Assembly: GCF_964204645.1 (NCBI RefSeq)
Contig: NC_134026.1
Location: 22,898,650-22,958,649 of the forward strand
DNA length: 60,000 nucleotides
Reading direction: 5' to 3'
Origin: Tubulanus polymorphus
Taxonomy: Eukaryota; Nemertea; Palaeonemertea; Tubulaniformes; Tubulanidae
Shown here: one piece after another, positions 24,100 through 37,187 of the stretch
Numbering within the stretch: position 1 is the stretch's first letter
Layout: each line of letters begins with the position of its first letter
The notes under the pieces: generated by a model
What the model saw: only the letters and a program-made list of their open reading frames with translations
What the model was told of the DNA's origin: nothing
Databases searched by the model: none
Translations under genes and position numbers: made by a program

Positions 24100-25170
24100 A
24101 GTTGAGTGTAGCTTTAGAAGTTGAACGCGAACTGATTTTGACTCTGACGATCTGACAACTGTAGAACTGCGAAGGGGTGGGTTACTCATGAATTACAAGA
24201 AGGTTTACGTATGCCAATTTGAAGGCAGTTGTTAACGTACACCCAATCTTACTTGATCCATCGCAGACTTTATATCTTCCAACCTCATTGTCCATTCTCG
24301 GGAGCAAGTAACAAAATACCAAATTGAGTGGATGGCTTACAAGCGAAAGAATGCAATAAACAGTTGCAATCCCTTTTTGACATCGCCATCAATAAGTACT
24401 AAGACTGCCAAACATGCGTATTTGATCAATAGCGTCACCATCCACGAAAGACCATTCATCCGTGCGAGCAAGTTTTCAATAATATACTTTTCGCTGCCCT
24501 TTGAAGAAAGACATAAGTCACCGCACCGCGCAAGAAGTCGTTTTTATTTTTTATTTCTGGAATGTTTCATTTATCACCGTTTGATGGGACTTTCATCGAC
24601 GTTGCCAGCAGAGTTTGTGTGTTGTTCGACGAATGATTTTGTTCCCCGAAGGTGTACGACGGCACCCTATCAAAATAGCAATTGCAATAACTGCCACGAG
24701 CGGCGGCTGATGAATAATAATATTGCTTTTCGATTTATTCCTACCGAAGAATGAAAGACAAAGCTGTTGGGGGTTGGATAAAGATTATTCATGTTTCAAT
24801 ATCTCAGATGGTGCGGTTATTCTCGGCCATTCAATGCAAATAAATCATATTGGAGGTGGTTTTACATCGGTAATGGTCGCCGTAATCATTATTTATTGAC
24901 GGAACCCCTAATTTTTACTCTCATAGCCGAATGCGCATCTTGCCCGGGCAGTGTAGGAACTGTGAATGAATAACAAGTCGCAATTGTCAGAAGATTTATT
25001 CCATTCGGAACGGCGTTCAACGATGAACCTGCAATTTGGTCACTGCTTGTTAAATACATACTTACGTGATGAAATTAGCTTTATAATCGACATCGCGCTT
25101 TCATGGATTTCCGCGGAGAGTCGATTCCCATTTCTTGTACATAGTGATTTCGTCGCATAAGCGCTATCAT
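24100..25170. promoter_or_regulatory. CpG-richer patch with octamer site, candidate enhancer
   Basis: A kilobase with elevated CG content (CACCGCGCAAGAAGTCG, CACGAGCGGCGGCTG, TTCCGCGGAGAGTCG). A perfect octamer ATGCAAAT lies at 24834-24841, the POU-domain site, followed by AAATCATATT. The longest frame in the window (24332-24754, 140 codons) lies here. It has no domain I recognise, and a frame of that length is not surprising by chance in 60 kb. Regulatory DNA is the likelier reading. Confidence 0.3.
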
Positions 25171-26149
25171 CTTTTGTCAGTTATTGTGTACGGCAATATA
25201 ACAATGGTTCCGATTAGTAATTTATGACCGAGACACGAATTTTTCTTTTATGGAATTTATCGTTTTTGACATCATTCTAACCATGTTACATCCAGCCTTT
25301 TCAAGAAGCTGTGCTTATTTCTAGTAGCCCTTTTCAGATGTAACTGTCCATTTTGCCGTGGTGTAAACGTTGACTCTGGCAAATTTTTTGTATAAATATT
25401 TTCATCAAGTGAATTTTATGAACCTTCTTATGGCTCTATGATGCTTCGGCAGTGTCTGCGTCAATGGAATTCAATTTTCCATGAAATCCTGCCATCGCGT
25501 GACTACTTTATCAAAGCAGATTCATCTGAACGTATTCCAGTATGTGTTTACTGCACACTGTTGTTGAAGATTGTATCAATATTCACTGCTACTGTGGAAT
25601 AATTACTCAATTATCCTGATTCCCTTCTTTCTAAGTCCCTGATGAGGCGGTATTCTTTCAAAATTTCACTGATGGTTTAAATACTGAAAGTCAATGACAA
25701 ATTTTTTATTTTGATTGATTTTAATTGGAGCTGAAATATCATATTTTGGTATTTTCACCAGTAGCTATTTCTATCGGTTCCATTCACTTTAAATCACGTT
25801 TGATTTGGGTTATAACTTCAAGTGCAACAACAAATGAAGGAAGCTTTCTTTGGATGCATGTTGTAATTGACCATATTGTCGGTGCAGAAAAAAACGGCCA
25901 AATCTATTGAGAGTTGTTAACCGAAAGGTATCCCCGGTATGAAAAAATAACTAGCAACAGATTACAGTTCGTAATGTGCAAACCGGCTGATGAAAATTAA
26001 TATAACAAAAACCATCCTTTATCCATTCGTCGAAGCCACGAAATAATGAGATTTAGCAGTGTGCTTGCCATAATTCGCTCAGTGATGTTTAGCAGATAGT
26101 TTTCAAATTTATTATTCAACACACTGGGATTAGAGAAGTCGGTAACTGT
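25171..26149. other. non-coding, no feature seen
   Basis: No feature seen. Confidence 0.4.
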
Positions 26150-27780
26150 CACGAGTGTGTTCATTATCCTCCCTAGTGTAATCCGGTGCGTTTATTTGGC
26201 AACCTCGTTGGGGGTTTCCCTTTCGTTTTTCACTTTTTTTTGGGACATCGTTGTGCAAGGTTTATCGTCGTCCTTGTTGCATCGGTAGCAATAATCTCCG
26301 GGAAACTTGTGCAAGCTGCCGCTGCGAATCACTAATCGATAACGTTGAGCGCAGGCAAGACTGCAGCTGAGATTCAAGCTACAGTGCATATATCGAAAAA
26401 CGACTACAAAACCCGAAACCATAATAGGATAGGCGTGATTTTGGAGGCGGTTATGCAATCGGTAAGAATAGAAAAATAGGTCGCCGCGAATTTGGCGTAG
26501 GGATTTATGACAACTCAACTAAAACTCCTCGGATGCTATCGTCAGCAGCGGAAATCTAAGCCGAAATGAAGCGCGACGATCTCGAAGTAAAGTTCAGGTG
26601 CAACAAAGAATCTGCGATTCGGATTTCCATCTAAGTAGGTTTGAAGGCTGCACCTTGAAGTAGGACTTGTTTGGGAATATTGATTCGATTCTAACATTAT
26701 TTAACTAGAGAACGTCATTTGTAAATCTAATATTCAATCTAAATATTGTCTTTATAATATCGACGTGTCAGCCGGTTCTCTAATTGATATCTCTCGAAAA
26801 GACGAAGGAACTAGTTTAGTATTTCAGACGCTTGATTATACCCTACAGTTTGGATTTTTTTTCAAATCAGAAAGCTTTATCGAAATATTAATATAGAGAT
26901 ACAGTTACATCGCAGTCATTCATGTTTATTGTTAGTACTGTAGCAACTTGAAACCAGACCAATGGCTTGAATGATAGTAGAATAGGTAATAGACAATACT
27001 ATTATTAACAACAAGATATACGCAGCAGTGGAGGATGGCGTGATAACTGGCATAGAAGAAAAAGGATATTATTAGCCTTGTGCATAAAATGCAACATCTT
27101 CATCGGTGTTGTTTTGTCATAAATAAGCAATTGTTATATACTATCTCTATAGGAAGAATAGTTAATTCGTAACTTGTTGGATAAGTTTCTGGAGTTCGTT
27201 GGGTCGGTAGTCGGTAGTCGCAGCGTTTTTCAGCGCTGCTCTCATATGCACGTGTTTCGACGTTTTTGAAAAGGACGAAGTATTTTCGTGTAAGCGTACG
27301 TTCGTTATTGTCATAATTTCGCATCTATCCTCTTTCAAAACTCGTTCATGTGGACTTGATCTATAGCTGTCTACGTTGTCTAATCATGCTGAACATGTTG
27401 CAAGTAATGTTCGTTTCGTACTTGATCAACGACTGAACACTGCAGCGGTGGACCTGTGCACGCTTCTCGGGGACGGAAAAGCCGTATCATTATTGCCTCA
27501 TGATAACACCATAGACTGACATTATAGATATATCTCTGGATATTGCCTGAATCGGAACAAACAGCGACGATGTTCGTGGATACGTTTCAGAGTCGCTGAA
27601 TTTTTTTACGGAAGACTCGGATGCCACCGTTATTGAGCTGCGCAAGTGGATTTAGACTGATCGTCAACATCAAGTGTGTAATGTGCCGCAGCTCAATGGG
27701 ACGATGCTCCCCGAGGTATCTTTTCGGCTTGGTCCTTGACCTGATCTGCCAGAGGCGAAGAAAAGGTAATTATCATTTGA
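26150..27780. promoter_or_regulatory. CpG-richer patch, candidate promoter region
   Basis: The longest CpG-richer stretch (GGTCGCCGCGAATTTGGCG, GAAATGAAGCGCGACGATCTCG, CGCTTCTCGGGGACGG). A minus-strand frame of 108 codons (26192-26518) has six Cys in its second half, including a GDYCYRCNK stretch, but matches no family I know. At its 3' edge the patch holds the candidate coding first exon at 27621-27765. A promoter with its 5' untranslated region would explain the composition; an enhancer would too. Confidence 0.3.
27621..27765 (+). CDS. candidate first coding exon, product unknown
   Basis: An ATG at 27621 opens 48 codons that end exactly at AAAAG|GTAATT (donor at 27766), giving a phase-1 exon end. 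A second in-frame ATG at 27696 starts MGRCSPRYLFGLVLDLICQ, a short hydrophobic stretch preceded and followed by basic residues, as in a signal anchor or signal peptide. The MGxCSxR start vaguely recalls the N terminus of NKAIN (Na/K-ATPase-interacting) membrane proteins, whose genes have huge introns. The residues after position 18 do not fit that family, so I do not assign it. The exon would sit inside the array of ratchet sites, so it would have to be an alternative or nested promoter. It may be chance. Confidence 0.22.
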
Positions 27781-28757
27781 TGTGTACAAACCTTTTTATG
27801 ATAGATTTACTGTAATGGTCACCTGTTATCATGATACATGCGATTCATAAAATGTATGTCTCATAATAGACTGCATTATTCAATTAGTTTTCTCGACTGT
27901 TGTATCCTTTATTGTACTATCTCTAGCATGGTTCCTTCTCAATTGATTTTAGTGGATGATTGTTAAATTAGCGATGGAAATTATATATGGGTGTGAATAA
28001 GAAATGTGCTTGCGATGAAAGGTTCTTGGGTATTAGATCTGTCACGAAGACAACAGAAGTTTGACTGATGTATCTAATTCTGACAACTGAAGCTGTGTCT
28101 ATTTTTTCCGAGTGCACTTGCTACACGTTGATCAAATTCTCCTTTGACTACTGGTGCATGGCTATTATCATTCATTACAATGCCCTGACATTGCTGTAGC
28201 TGTTGTGACTGAGCACCATTTGTCCAATTCGTGTGTCGGAATAATGATGTAGTTTTGCAAAGAAACAACGAAATCCTGTTATGACCAATTCTTGATTTGT
28301 GGCACTTTCGACATGTTGTTTTTAATTATCTGATATCCGTAGATGCCAACCTGTAATATGCATAAATCGTAGTGATCAAGAAGAAACTATCTTATTTTAT
28401 TCGGGATACGATACAACTCCAAATAACGGCCATGTATCTTGCCTTTATGTCGAACAAGATTTGAGATTAAAGTTCGGTTGCATGGTGCGAATATAAAGAT
28501 GACCACGATATTCATTGCAGACCGATTCGCGGTCAATGTTGTAGCTATTTATTGATGATGAAAATACGTACAGTTCATACGAATTACTGGATAGACCCCA
28601 ATGATCCAATATCTGATCATTTAAATGTCTGGACGTGCACGATACTTGCAGGGCGACTCCATTCAGTTTCCTGATTGATATTCATTGGATATGACTAGAA
28701 ATGCATGTTGAGGCTTTTATTGATGAGTTAGAAATACCCGGGTTATCTTTATCCCAT

Positions 28758-28758
<1 letters not shown>
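27781..28758. other. non-coding, no feature seen
   Basis: No feature seen. Confidence 0.4.

Positions 28759-28759
<1 letters not shown>

Positions 28760-28835
<76 letters not shown>
28760..28835. repeat. (TA)n microsatellite
   Basis: About 37 uninterrupted TA units. The frames reading YIYIYI across it are artefacts. It is probably length-polymorphic and prone to assembly error. Confidence 0.97.
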
Positions 28836-28839
<4 letters not shown>

Positions 28840-30044
28840 TATTTTCGAATATTGAATATTGTCTCGAATATTGTCACCTTCCTTCGTTCATATATCGTGA
28901 AACTTTTGAATTGGTATAGCAGCAAATACAGTTATAGTAATTCAATCATTTAACCATTTTCATCGCGAGTAACTTGTTTTCCATCAAATGTTCATTTGGC
29001 GACGTTGACTTGCTCTTATCTACATCTACGCGCTAAGTAATCATCGGGGATTTGTTGAAATATTAAGGTATTACCTTAATGGAATAAGGCGATTTCATTC
29101 TGAATCCGAGTTTCGTCATCCACTGGATGTTAATTTGTCAGCGATGATGCCTGGTCCCGTTGGAATAGACCGATATTTTTCTCACGTCACCGTCAAGAAT
29201 CAACTCAGGAATTTTTAAAAATGGATGACAAATATTGGCTGTCAGTCTGCGCTAGGTACAGGTATGTTAACTGCTGATTACAGGTGATGTCACCAGCCCT
29301 GGCAGCCAGTTTTTCTGTAGCTTAATCAATTTAGCCGGTTCCTTGACATGGATGAAATGACTGCATCAACGCCGGCATAAATCCAATAGTGGCGTCTTTC
29401 GATGGCACATAACAAGCCATAAAATGAATTAGCAGCGGCATAGTGGATAATGCCAGCATGAGCTAATTTGTGAAAAACGCAGTGAAATGAATGAATGAAC
29501 AAATATTGCAGCTCTAACGAAGATTCTGCCATTTTCGTGGTAAACATCAATTGTTTTTCTTAGTTATTCTCGTGGATGTTGTACCAAATTGCTCTGAGTT
29601 TACCAATCAATCGAAGAAGTGTTGAGTAATGAAGGGGTTTATTTCGATGCTGGGAAAAAGCTCACTGATTAAGCTGTGGATAGATGAAAACAACCACGCA
29701 GTGATTCTTTTTCAAAGATCTCCACGAAAATCGATTTTCAATTTCACAGTACTTGATCTTGAATGCATCATTGCTCTGCACTATGTTATCTGACGTATCT
29801 GTATGTACACTATAATTAAAGTATTTTTGTATCTTAATCACTTCCTCAGTTTGCCCGAAGGCAAAACTTTATTGCTTACTGTTAACAAACTTGGTGAAGC
29901 AAATACATATAAACTTTGTTTATGTCCTGCAGTCATGAAATGTGGAAATGTTGCAGCTTTATCGGCTAACAAAATTCTTCAGTGAGGAGAATGGTCAAAT
30001 CTACTGATACACATTATGTTTCTTTTCATATATCTATTACCAAA
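28836..30044. other. non-coding; one small palindrome
   Basis: No gene is seen. ATTAAGGT (29062-29069) and ACCTTAAT (29073-29080) form an exact inverted pair with a 3-nt spacer. It sits in a slightly CpG-richer part with ACAG|GTATGT near 29271, which has no pyrimidine tract before it. Confidence 0.4.
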
Positions 30045-30052
30045 TATTCATT

Positions 30053-30374
30053 GGCCCCGATCACACATGTGTTTTTGGCCCGTGCTAGATTAAGCCTGAC
30101 CTCAGCCTGTTCGCACACAGGTACCAAATGGGCGCCCATGCCTGTTTGACCCGGGCAAAATTTGGCCCAACCAAAGACTTCAGATCAGTCAGATCATTGC
30201 ATGTGAAGATTTCCTGGTTCCAGAAGTGATTCCCCTTGCTTTGTCACAGCAATGTTTAGTGTCAAGTGAGTAGTTTAAGTGTGAAAGCGTTGTAATTAGG
30301 TGCAGGCAAAATTTGACTTGGGTCTGATCCAGGACAATTCGACCCAGGCAAAATCATCTTCATGTGATTGCGGC
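30053..30374 (+). mobile_element. GGCC-rich MITE family, copy E
   Basis: Flanked by TATTCATT (30045-30052) and TATTCACT (30375-30382), an 8-bp duplication with one change. It starts CCCCGATCACACATGTG and ends CATGTGATTGCGGC. The interior shares TTTTTGGCCCG, GTAATTAGGT, CAAATTTGACTTGGGTCTGA and CCAGG segments with copies B and D. At about 322 bp it is the fullest copy. Confidence 0.75.
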
Positions 30375-30382
30375 TATTCACT

Positions 30383-32869
30383 TGTGATGGTTTCACTCCT
30401 ATTTAGCCAATCAGCAATGCACAAATCATTGAATGTAGTGTCTTATAAAGTAACTCCACAGGCTACTGTGGAAAAATTAATATTTTGTCCTTGAAGACTC
30501 ACTGTGCCAGTAAAACAGCGATTTAAACTGGAGGTATGGTTGGACTTAAGTTAGCATTCTCGCAAAAAGGCTACAACCTCATTACAACATAAGTTGTATC
30601 AAACCTGCACCAATTATACATATTGGAGATATTAGAGGTGTAGATGGAAATAAATGAAAAATGATGTTCAACTGAAAATATCGGCTTTTGGCATTTTATA
30701 TTCCACTTAAACCAATTACTGTTTGCATCAGGCATTTCAGTTGTTATTAGTCAAATGGAATTTCTTTAGGTAATTCAATTTGTTTTAACGAGATTGGTTA
30801 TTGCTGTATACATTTCTGAGCTGATTGCAAGAGGATTTTTGTGAAGATTCATGGATCGTGGATAACTACACTAAAGTGTGATTGATCGAGGTATCCTCCA
30901 AAGCCAGGCACTTTTCAAGACATAGCTTCGGCTGAATTCAAACAAATGTCACCGAAAGATTTCGTGGTTAGCCAGTCGTATAAATTTACATAGCGAAGTC
31001 ACCAATCTCCTCCAGTTTCCGATTTGTTTGATTGGAAATCGCTTGTAAAGAGTCGTATCTCGCAACAACGGGACTTAAGCGAAATCCATGTGCGGGGTAA
31101 ACGGGCGAAACCGTGCAAAATGATGAAGTTGAATCCTGTAGAGGAGAGCAGTTCATATTTCTGTCATATGCCAGACATCAGTCTCCTAAAAGACGCAGCA
31201 TCTCAGCGCTGGCTCAGCGCAGGTGGAACTTGGATATTAATCAATATAACTGCAATACAATCATCGCCAAGAATCTTTGAAAGTAGAAATAAAGATTTTA
31301 TCACTCAAATTTTATGCTTATGTTTATTTTATATTCAACGGGTAGTTTTGAAGTTGAAATGAAGTTTTTTAAGGTACCCATTTTCAAGGGGTCAAGTCGA
31401 TAGTTAAGATAGTTTGTGTTACTTCTTTAACAATTTTTACCACAACCGTTTGATTGTATTTTCTGAATTGTTTTTCATCATTAGATTGTACCATACACCA
31501 TTATGATATGTTTTTATTGGTGGTAAATCTCTAGACAATTTCCAACTTCTCCATATACAAGTTCATGAATTTTACGACTTTGGGTTCATAAAACTCCTGA
31601 TAAAAAGCCATTTGTTTTGGTTTATCAGATGTGAGGATTATAAAAGTTTTGATGAAACAAAGCAGGGTTTTTTACTGTCTATTTCCCGAATACTCGTACA
31701 GGTAAATACTCTATCGGTGCTGTGAGCGCTCTTCACAAAGTCGGTTTCATGTTAAATCGGCTGAAAATTTGTGTTCCTCATTTATTGAGTCCTTTTGAGG
31801 GGTTTCAGATGCAAATTCAGGAGTAACAGCTGATCAAATAAAATCACACATGAAATTATTATGATCGGATTATCCATATTCCACATGTAATCCATTTCTC
31901 TTTGATTTAGATCATCTCACAACAGGGTATATTGATTTATTTAACAGCCTTTAACTTGCTTCCAGGGTTCCTCGTTTATTTTTCCATATTTATCGGGTAC
32001 AGATGATGAGATTGATAAACGATATTATGTATTTCATTATGATGTCAATATAATAAGGGAGGTCACTGGAAAGATATATTATATGGAAAGGCAAAATTGA
32101 GTACACTGATTATTACTTTTTATGAAATAATATGCAGTTTCGATATCTTTTTAAGAACCTAATCATTATAGCTATGATTAGTATCAGCAATACTGTGTTG
32201 TTATGCCCATATTTTATGTAATAAGCCTCGTGCAGTTCCTTTTAAGAGCTCGTGACATTTCAACAGTGCACGTTGAGCCCGTTGTGGCTGAAGGTAATGG
32301 CGGCCTTTTAAAAACTTAGCTTCCGCTCTTCATGTTGCCAGATGAAAGTGTCTTGTCTGCTGAGCTAACATTTCAAGGGGACATACTTTATTTGATCAGG
32401 TTCCTCTGATTTCCCCCGATCACAAAAACTGCATATTATTTACCGAGTATCTTGTTTTCATCGTACAAAGCAATATAAATTTGGTTCGGGTAGTGAATCT
32501 TGTTGCAATCAAGTTTTATGAACGTCTGAAGAATACATGTTGATGAAATGCATGCATATAGCGTGGCTTTTACGTCATCATTTAGATTCAATAAGTATTT
32601 TGCATTACACCACAGCATTGATACTTCTGGAATTGTAATATGCGTTACAGTTTAAAAAACGCTAAAGAAAAAGGAATTCGAACTTATGTTACGAACCTGA
32701 AGAATTATCACAGAAGAAACACACGCTGTGTCAAGACCGAAAAGAATGAAAACTACCGCTGAATCAGATCAATCACAGGATTAGTCTAGGGAGGAGAATG
32801 GGATGATCGTCCTGAAATAGTGCGGAGTTCTGTCATGCGCGTGGTTGTTTTTGTCTTTAGTTTTGAGGC
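30383..32869. other. non-coding, no feature seen
   Basis: Intron-like DNA. The frame at 31024-31362 (112 codons, +) starts in slightly CpG-richer sequence but shows no domain or flanking splice sites that I trust. TTTCTTTAG|GTAATT at 30769 is a weak ratchet-like juxtaposition. Confidence 0.4.
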
Positions 32870-33075
32870 AAATTTGGCCCGTGCCTGATTAGCGAGCGCG
32901 TTCACACGCAAATCATTCACTCGCAAATTATTCACTCGATACTCAACAATGCTCAAACAAAGCGAAGTGGATCATTTCTGGTGCTAGTTGAAATTCAAAC
33001 GCAATCATTTGTCTAGTGCTAAAATTTGGCTTGAGCCAAATTTGGCCCGGGCCAAACAGGCTCGTGTGATTGCGG
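32870..33075 (-). mobile_element. GGCC-rich MITE family, copy F (left part lost)
   Basis: Reverse orientation. It has GGCAAATTTGGCCCGTGCC, CTGATTAGCGAGCGCGTTC, CACGCAAATCATTCACTCG, then CCAAATTTGGCCCGGGCC and the end CTCGTGTGATTGCGG. The expected left terminus is not clear. It contains a local direct duplication (GCAAATCATTCACTC and GCAAATTATTCACTC). Confidence 0.65.
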
Positions 33076-36000
33076 TAAATATTAAAAGCCGCTTGTTGCT
33101 GTGCACAATGGTCTCCTGGTTCGTAAACACTTGATTACGGAGACTCTTGGGTGTGGTAGAATACTAAAGATAGAAATATAAGTTAACTCATATCCATAAA
33201 AAGCCTGTTAGATTACATTTTGAAAATATAATTTTAACTAGCTGTATATGCGTGGTCGTGAAAACCGCTCTTAATTAACCACTGAGGCTTTAAGCATTCA
33301 GCATCCTCGGCTCAACAATGCGATTTAAGAAAATCTCAACCATGTGTTACTTTGTGACAGTGGATTTCATCTTTGATCTGCTTGTCTTTCTGTTGACATT
33401 TGAGTCTAAGCTGCCATGAGGCAATTATATTCTTGATGGTATTACTCCAGATCATACTGTCACTGACAGTGATTAGTGAAACGTCTTGTGTGTTGATTGG
33501 GATGCGTGTTGTAAGTCTTAGATTGCTTCAGATTTCGCTCGATTCATTTCATTTCTAGAATCAGACTAACTAGCCTTCGGGGATACAGTCCAGCAATTGG
33601 TAATGGGCTGCATATTATTTTGAAGGAAGACAATTTCGTGCGACGTGGCTGAAGAAACACTATTTTTGAAATCGTAATACCGAGTGAGAATTTCAAAGAT
33701 GAGTGGTATTTATAAATCCCACCCGATTATGGCTGTTAGTCAGTGCTGAAGACGTTGTCGTTTTGTTTCATTAAATCTTCAAAGTTTTAGCGCAATAAAA
33801 TTTTTTAGTGGGACTTACCTATATCTATAGTTGACACGGATTATAGTTGACAGTGTTTTATTCGAATGATAATGAGTGGCATTATAGATGAACTGGTTAT
33901 GTCTTCCTCTCAATGAGGTGGCATTAAGGACTTCAAGCGCTCATCACTTGCACATTTGCCAGTTTTATTGCTGTTTTCCACTGGATAAATCTGTAGTTGT
34001 GAGTTGCTAAGTAATTGCCGGCACTTTCATTGATGCATCCATCACTCCTGACTCCACGTATATACCATCTGTAGGAGCCTTACGAACCACAATCAAATTG
34101 ACCCTCAGTGGTTGATGGGGTGAGTTCAATTAACTGTTGGCTTTGCTGTCAGAAAAAGTAATTATCATCTAGCCATCTCGTAAGGCTTTCTGGGCCATTA
34201 TTTCACATCTTGGCTGGTAAAATGCCAGAACCTGTTTTTCAGATGAATGATGGTGCTTATCAAGTGCAATGGCAAATAAAAATCTCCATATCAGCTCCAG
34301 CAAAAGGTCTAAGGTGACAGCAGATTTGGGCTTCAAAGCACTCTCACAATATAGAGGGAGTTACCAATTATTTCTTATTTTCCTTCTACTGACTTAATAT
34401 GTGTTTTTCGTATTTGAAATGATAAGTGCTCTCTCATTACCAATAAATCTAAGGGTGTCTTTCATATTTCATGAAGTGTTCATTAACGCACTTCAACCTA
34501 TTGCTGATAGCTTAGATAGCATATTCTTCTAGAAGACCTGATAATGTTTTATCATTTTGAGCGAGAACACAGCTTATTTGGCTTTATTTACCATCTTATG
34601 TGCTAATGATAATAGTTATTGTATTTAATTTCTTATCAAATGCTATTATAAAAGATAATCGTGATGACACAATTACTATAAAAAGCATGGAAAATAACAT
34701 TATAAAGGATATCTGAAAAATAGTTCTGTCGATATTCTGGTTACACTCTTCAATCTACAGTTCTTGAATATCTTTAACAATCATTGATTATTGGGTATAT
34801 CATAGACATATATACTAGTTTATGTACATCCATGGTTATAGGGTTCATTACAGAACATATCACTGTTTATTTGATATTGGTTCAAAAAAATCCTGCTACA
34901 TCAAAATCAAACATGCAGATGAAACTCGGTAATGAATTGTCGAATGATTAATGAATAGAGCAATATTTATCCTAACGTGCATCCAGCATATTTATTTTTC
35001 ATCACATTTCCACATATTACAGCCTGGTCATTTGTCTGAGGCACATACATTATCTCGAGTTTTGTATTAATATGACTGGCTTCAAGTATGATCTGTCAAC
35101 GTTAGCTTTGCACTTGTGGATAGAACTAATAGTAATTAATCCACCAGAAACTGCTAGGTGAGTGTTAGGTAATCAACAGGTTGCAATGACAAGGGATTGA
35201 ATAAGCTTGACTTTCACACTCGACAATAAGTCCAGTACAGTTGAATTACATACCTATGAATCTTTATTAATGATAAATAAATCTTTACTTTTCTATAGGG
35301 CGAACTTGTAATTATGTTAGTCAGTTATGCCTGTTAATGAATCTTGGGATAAGATCAACTGGTTTGATTGAAGTATTCCCACCGGGAACAGGTTATATTT
35401 ATTGAGTTTCATGGGCAAAATGTTTGTGAAGAACTTACAATTGCAAACATCTTTCTGAAAAGTTGTATTGTGTGAACCGGGACCATCTATCATATGAAAG
35501 TGACGGAGAATGGTTGATGGAAAAAGTCTCTATAGATTTTCTGACAATCATTGAAATGGAGCGATAAAGCTCGGCTGCTTGATGGTAAATAAAGAAATAG
35601 TCCATTAGAGATCACAAAGTATGGCTGTGTTTCAATGGTGTGATTTTCTAATGATTTTTAAAATTGATCTAGGTAAATGAACCATGCCAGATCGAAGTAT
35701 GATAATCAGTAATAGATTCTATATGCTATCTAACTCTATAAGATTAATTCTGGATTTCTTCTGACTTATATTGTGGAGTTCTCATCTGATTTAACGTATC
35801 TAGGTGTTATCTAACACTAATGACTTTAATTATCAGTAGCTTGATACTGACAGTTGATTGAGACTTGCATCTGATTCATTTTCATGGATGATATTCATAT
35901 CGCGCATATACCGGGTTGTCTGGCAGTCTTCACCATGGCATCTTTAGAAATAATTAGAAATCTCTTGGGATTATTTCATGCCAATTAACGAGTAAGGGTG

Positions 36001-37130
36001 CGTATGGCTAATGAAGCTTATAAAATGTTCATCGCATTGGGAGGATTTATATCTTGACGAAATTCAACTAGAGGCGCACATGTCCTTCAACGTGTCTTGA
36101 TCTTCACCTCAGAGCGTGATAGCTTATGTCACCTAAAAGTGATGATTTACAAGTTGTAATCTATCATTGATAAGAATAAGATAAGTTGTTCTCCGAAAGT
36201 CAGGAGATCGAATTAATGGCATAGTAGGAAATTAGTAAAAAAATAACTGGTAAATTCTTCTACCTTTATTCCTATATTTAATGAGTAATGATAACTTGGA
36301 GGAAAAAGTAGTGTGATTATAGTACCATTTATGGTTTATTTTCTAAATATCATGAGAGAATCCGTCAATATATTGATAATCACAGGACGCCCGTTTGGAC
36401 TATTTGGTGCTGCCCTCTCTTGCTATATGGCTGAACTATCTCTGACTGTATAATGTATCATTATCTAAACAATAATCTGTTGATATCTGTGCCCACTCAG
36501 CTTAACAGATTGATCCTAGTAAAATAATGATAAGTCATCAGGAATTTATGAAGCATAGATGCGTTCAGTTGTATTAAATGAATATTGCGATGAACATTGA
36601 AATCCATAACAAAAAAGTGATACAGTTAACAGCTGAATGCTTAAGGCATTATTGTTATCATTACCTTCCTAGATATTCCTTGATCATGAGCCCCGAGGCA
36701 CGAAAAAAAACCCAAGAAATTCAATCTAAGATTTTCAGAAGACGATATGCCTGTGATTGATGCATGACACAAGCAGAACTTCTGCAATCATACTTCTCCT
36801 GCATCTAATCACTGATAATGCAGTTTTCTTGTATTGTACTGGCGCATCTTGCAAATTAGTAAACAAATGATTGAAGGACTCGTTGAAAATTCTCTGAGAG
36901 GCTGTCGTTCAATTGTGAAATTTTGCAAGAGCATTATTGATTTCTTTTCCAATGGGAAAAGTCAGATGGATGAAAAATGTATTATCAGGAAAACTTTCAT
37001 CTTGCAGTTGATATTGAATTTGTCATTCAATTTCAGTATGGAGATTTTGCGCAGTTGCCAATTAGCATTTTTTATTTGTGTCAGCACGAGAGCAAATGAA
37101 AAGATATCATGAATTGTGAGATCCTTGTGT
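33076..37130. other. non-coding, no feature seen
   Basis: Four kilobases of AT-rich, CpG-poor intron-like sequence with no exon, RNA gene or repeat that I could recognise. Confidence 0.45.
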
Positions 37131-37187
37131 TTTAACTAAAATTTCTTTTATTCTTACGTCGTTTTCTTGTTCTCTTTCCAGGTATGT
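37131..37187 (+). other. candidate recursive (ratchet) splice site 3
   Basis: Branch-point-like TTAACTAAA (about 37131) or CTTAC (about 37153), then GTTTTCTTGTTCTCTTTCCAG ending at 37181 with no AG in between, then GTATGT at 37182-37187. This is the best pyrimidine tract of the four. A second donor, GTAAGTAAA at 37228, lies 46 nt downstream and could define a short recursive-splicing exon (37182-37227). Confidence 0.65.

Noticed and set aside
24332-24754. Longest frame in the window, 140 codons, as a gene
   Set aside because: No recognisable domain, no splice or promoter context. A frame of this length is expected about once by chance in six frames of 60 kb at this composition.
26192-26518. 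Minus-strand 108-codon cysteine-bearing frame as a gene
   Set aside because: The Cys spacing matches no family I know, and the CpG-richer composition makes stop-free stretches more likely. Kept only as a note within the patch.
27696-27765. Assignment of the candidate exon to NKAIN
   Set aside because: Only MGxCSxR and general hydrophobicity match. The RRRK end does not fit the family, and I found no following exon with the conserved FDFLGY region.
28701-28953. Frames of 65-72 codons rich in YIYIYI
   Set aside because: Translation of the (TA)n microsatellite, not a gene. The same holds for 44553-44921 on both strands.
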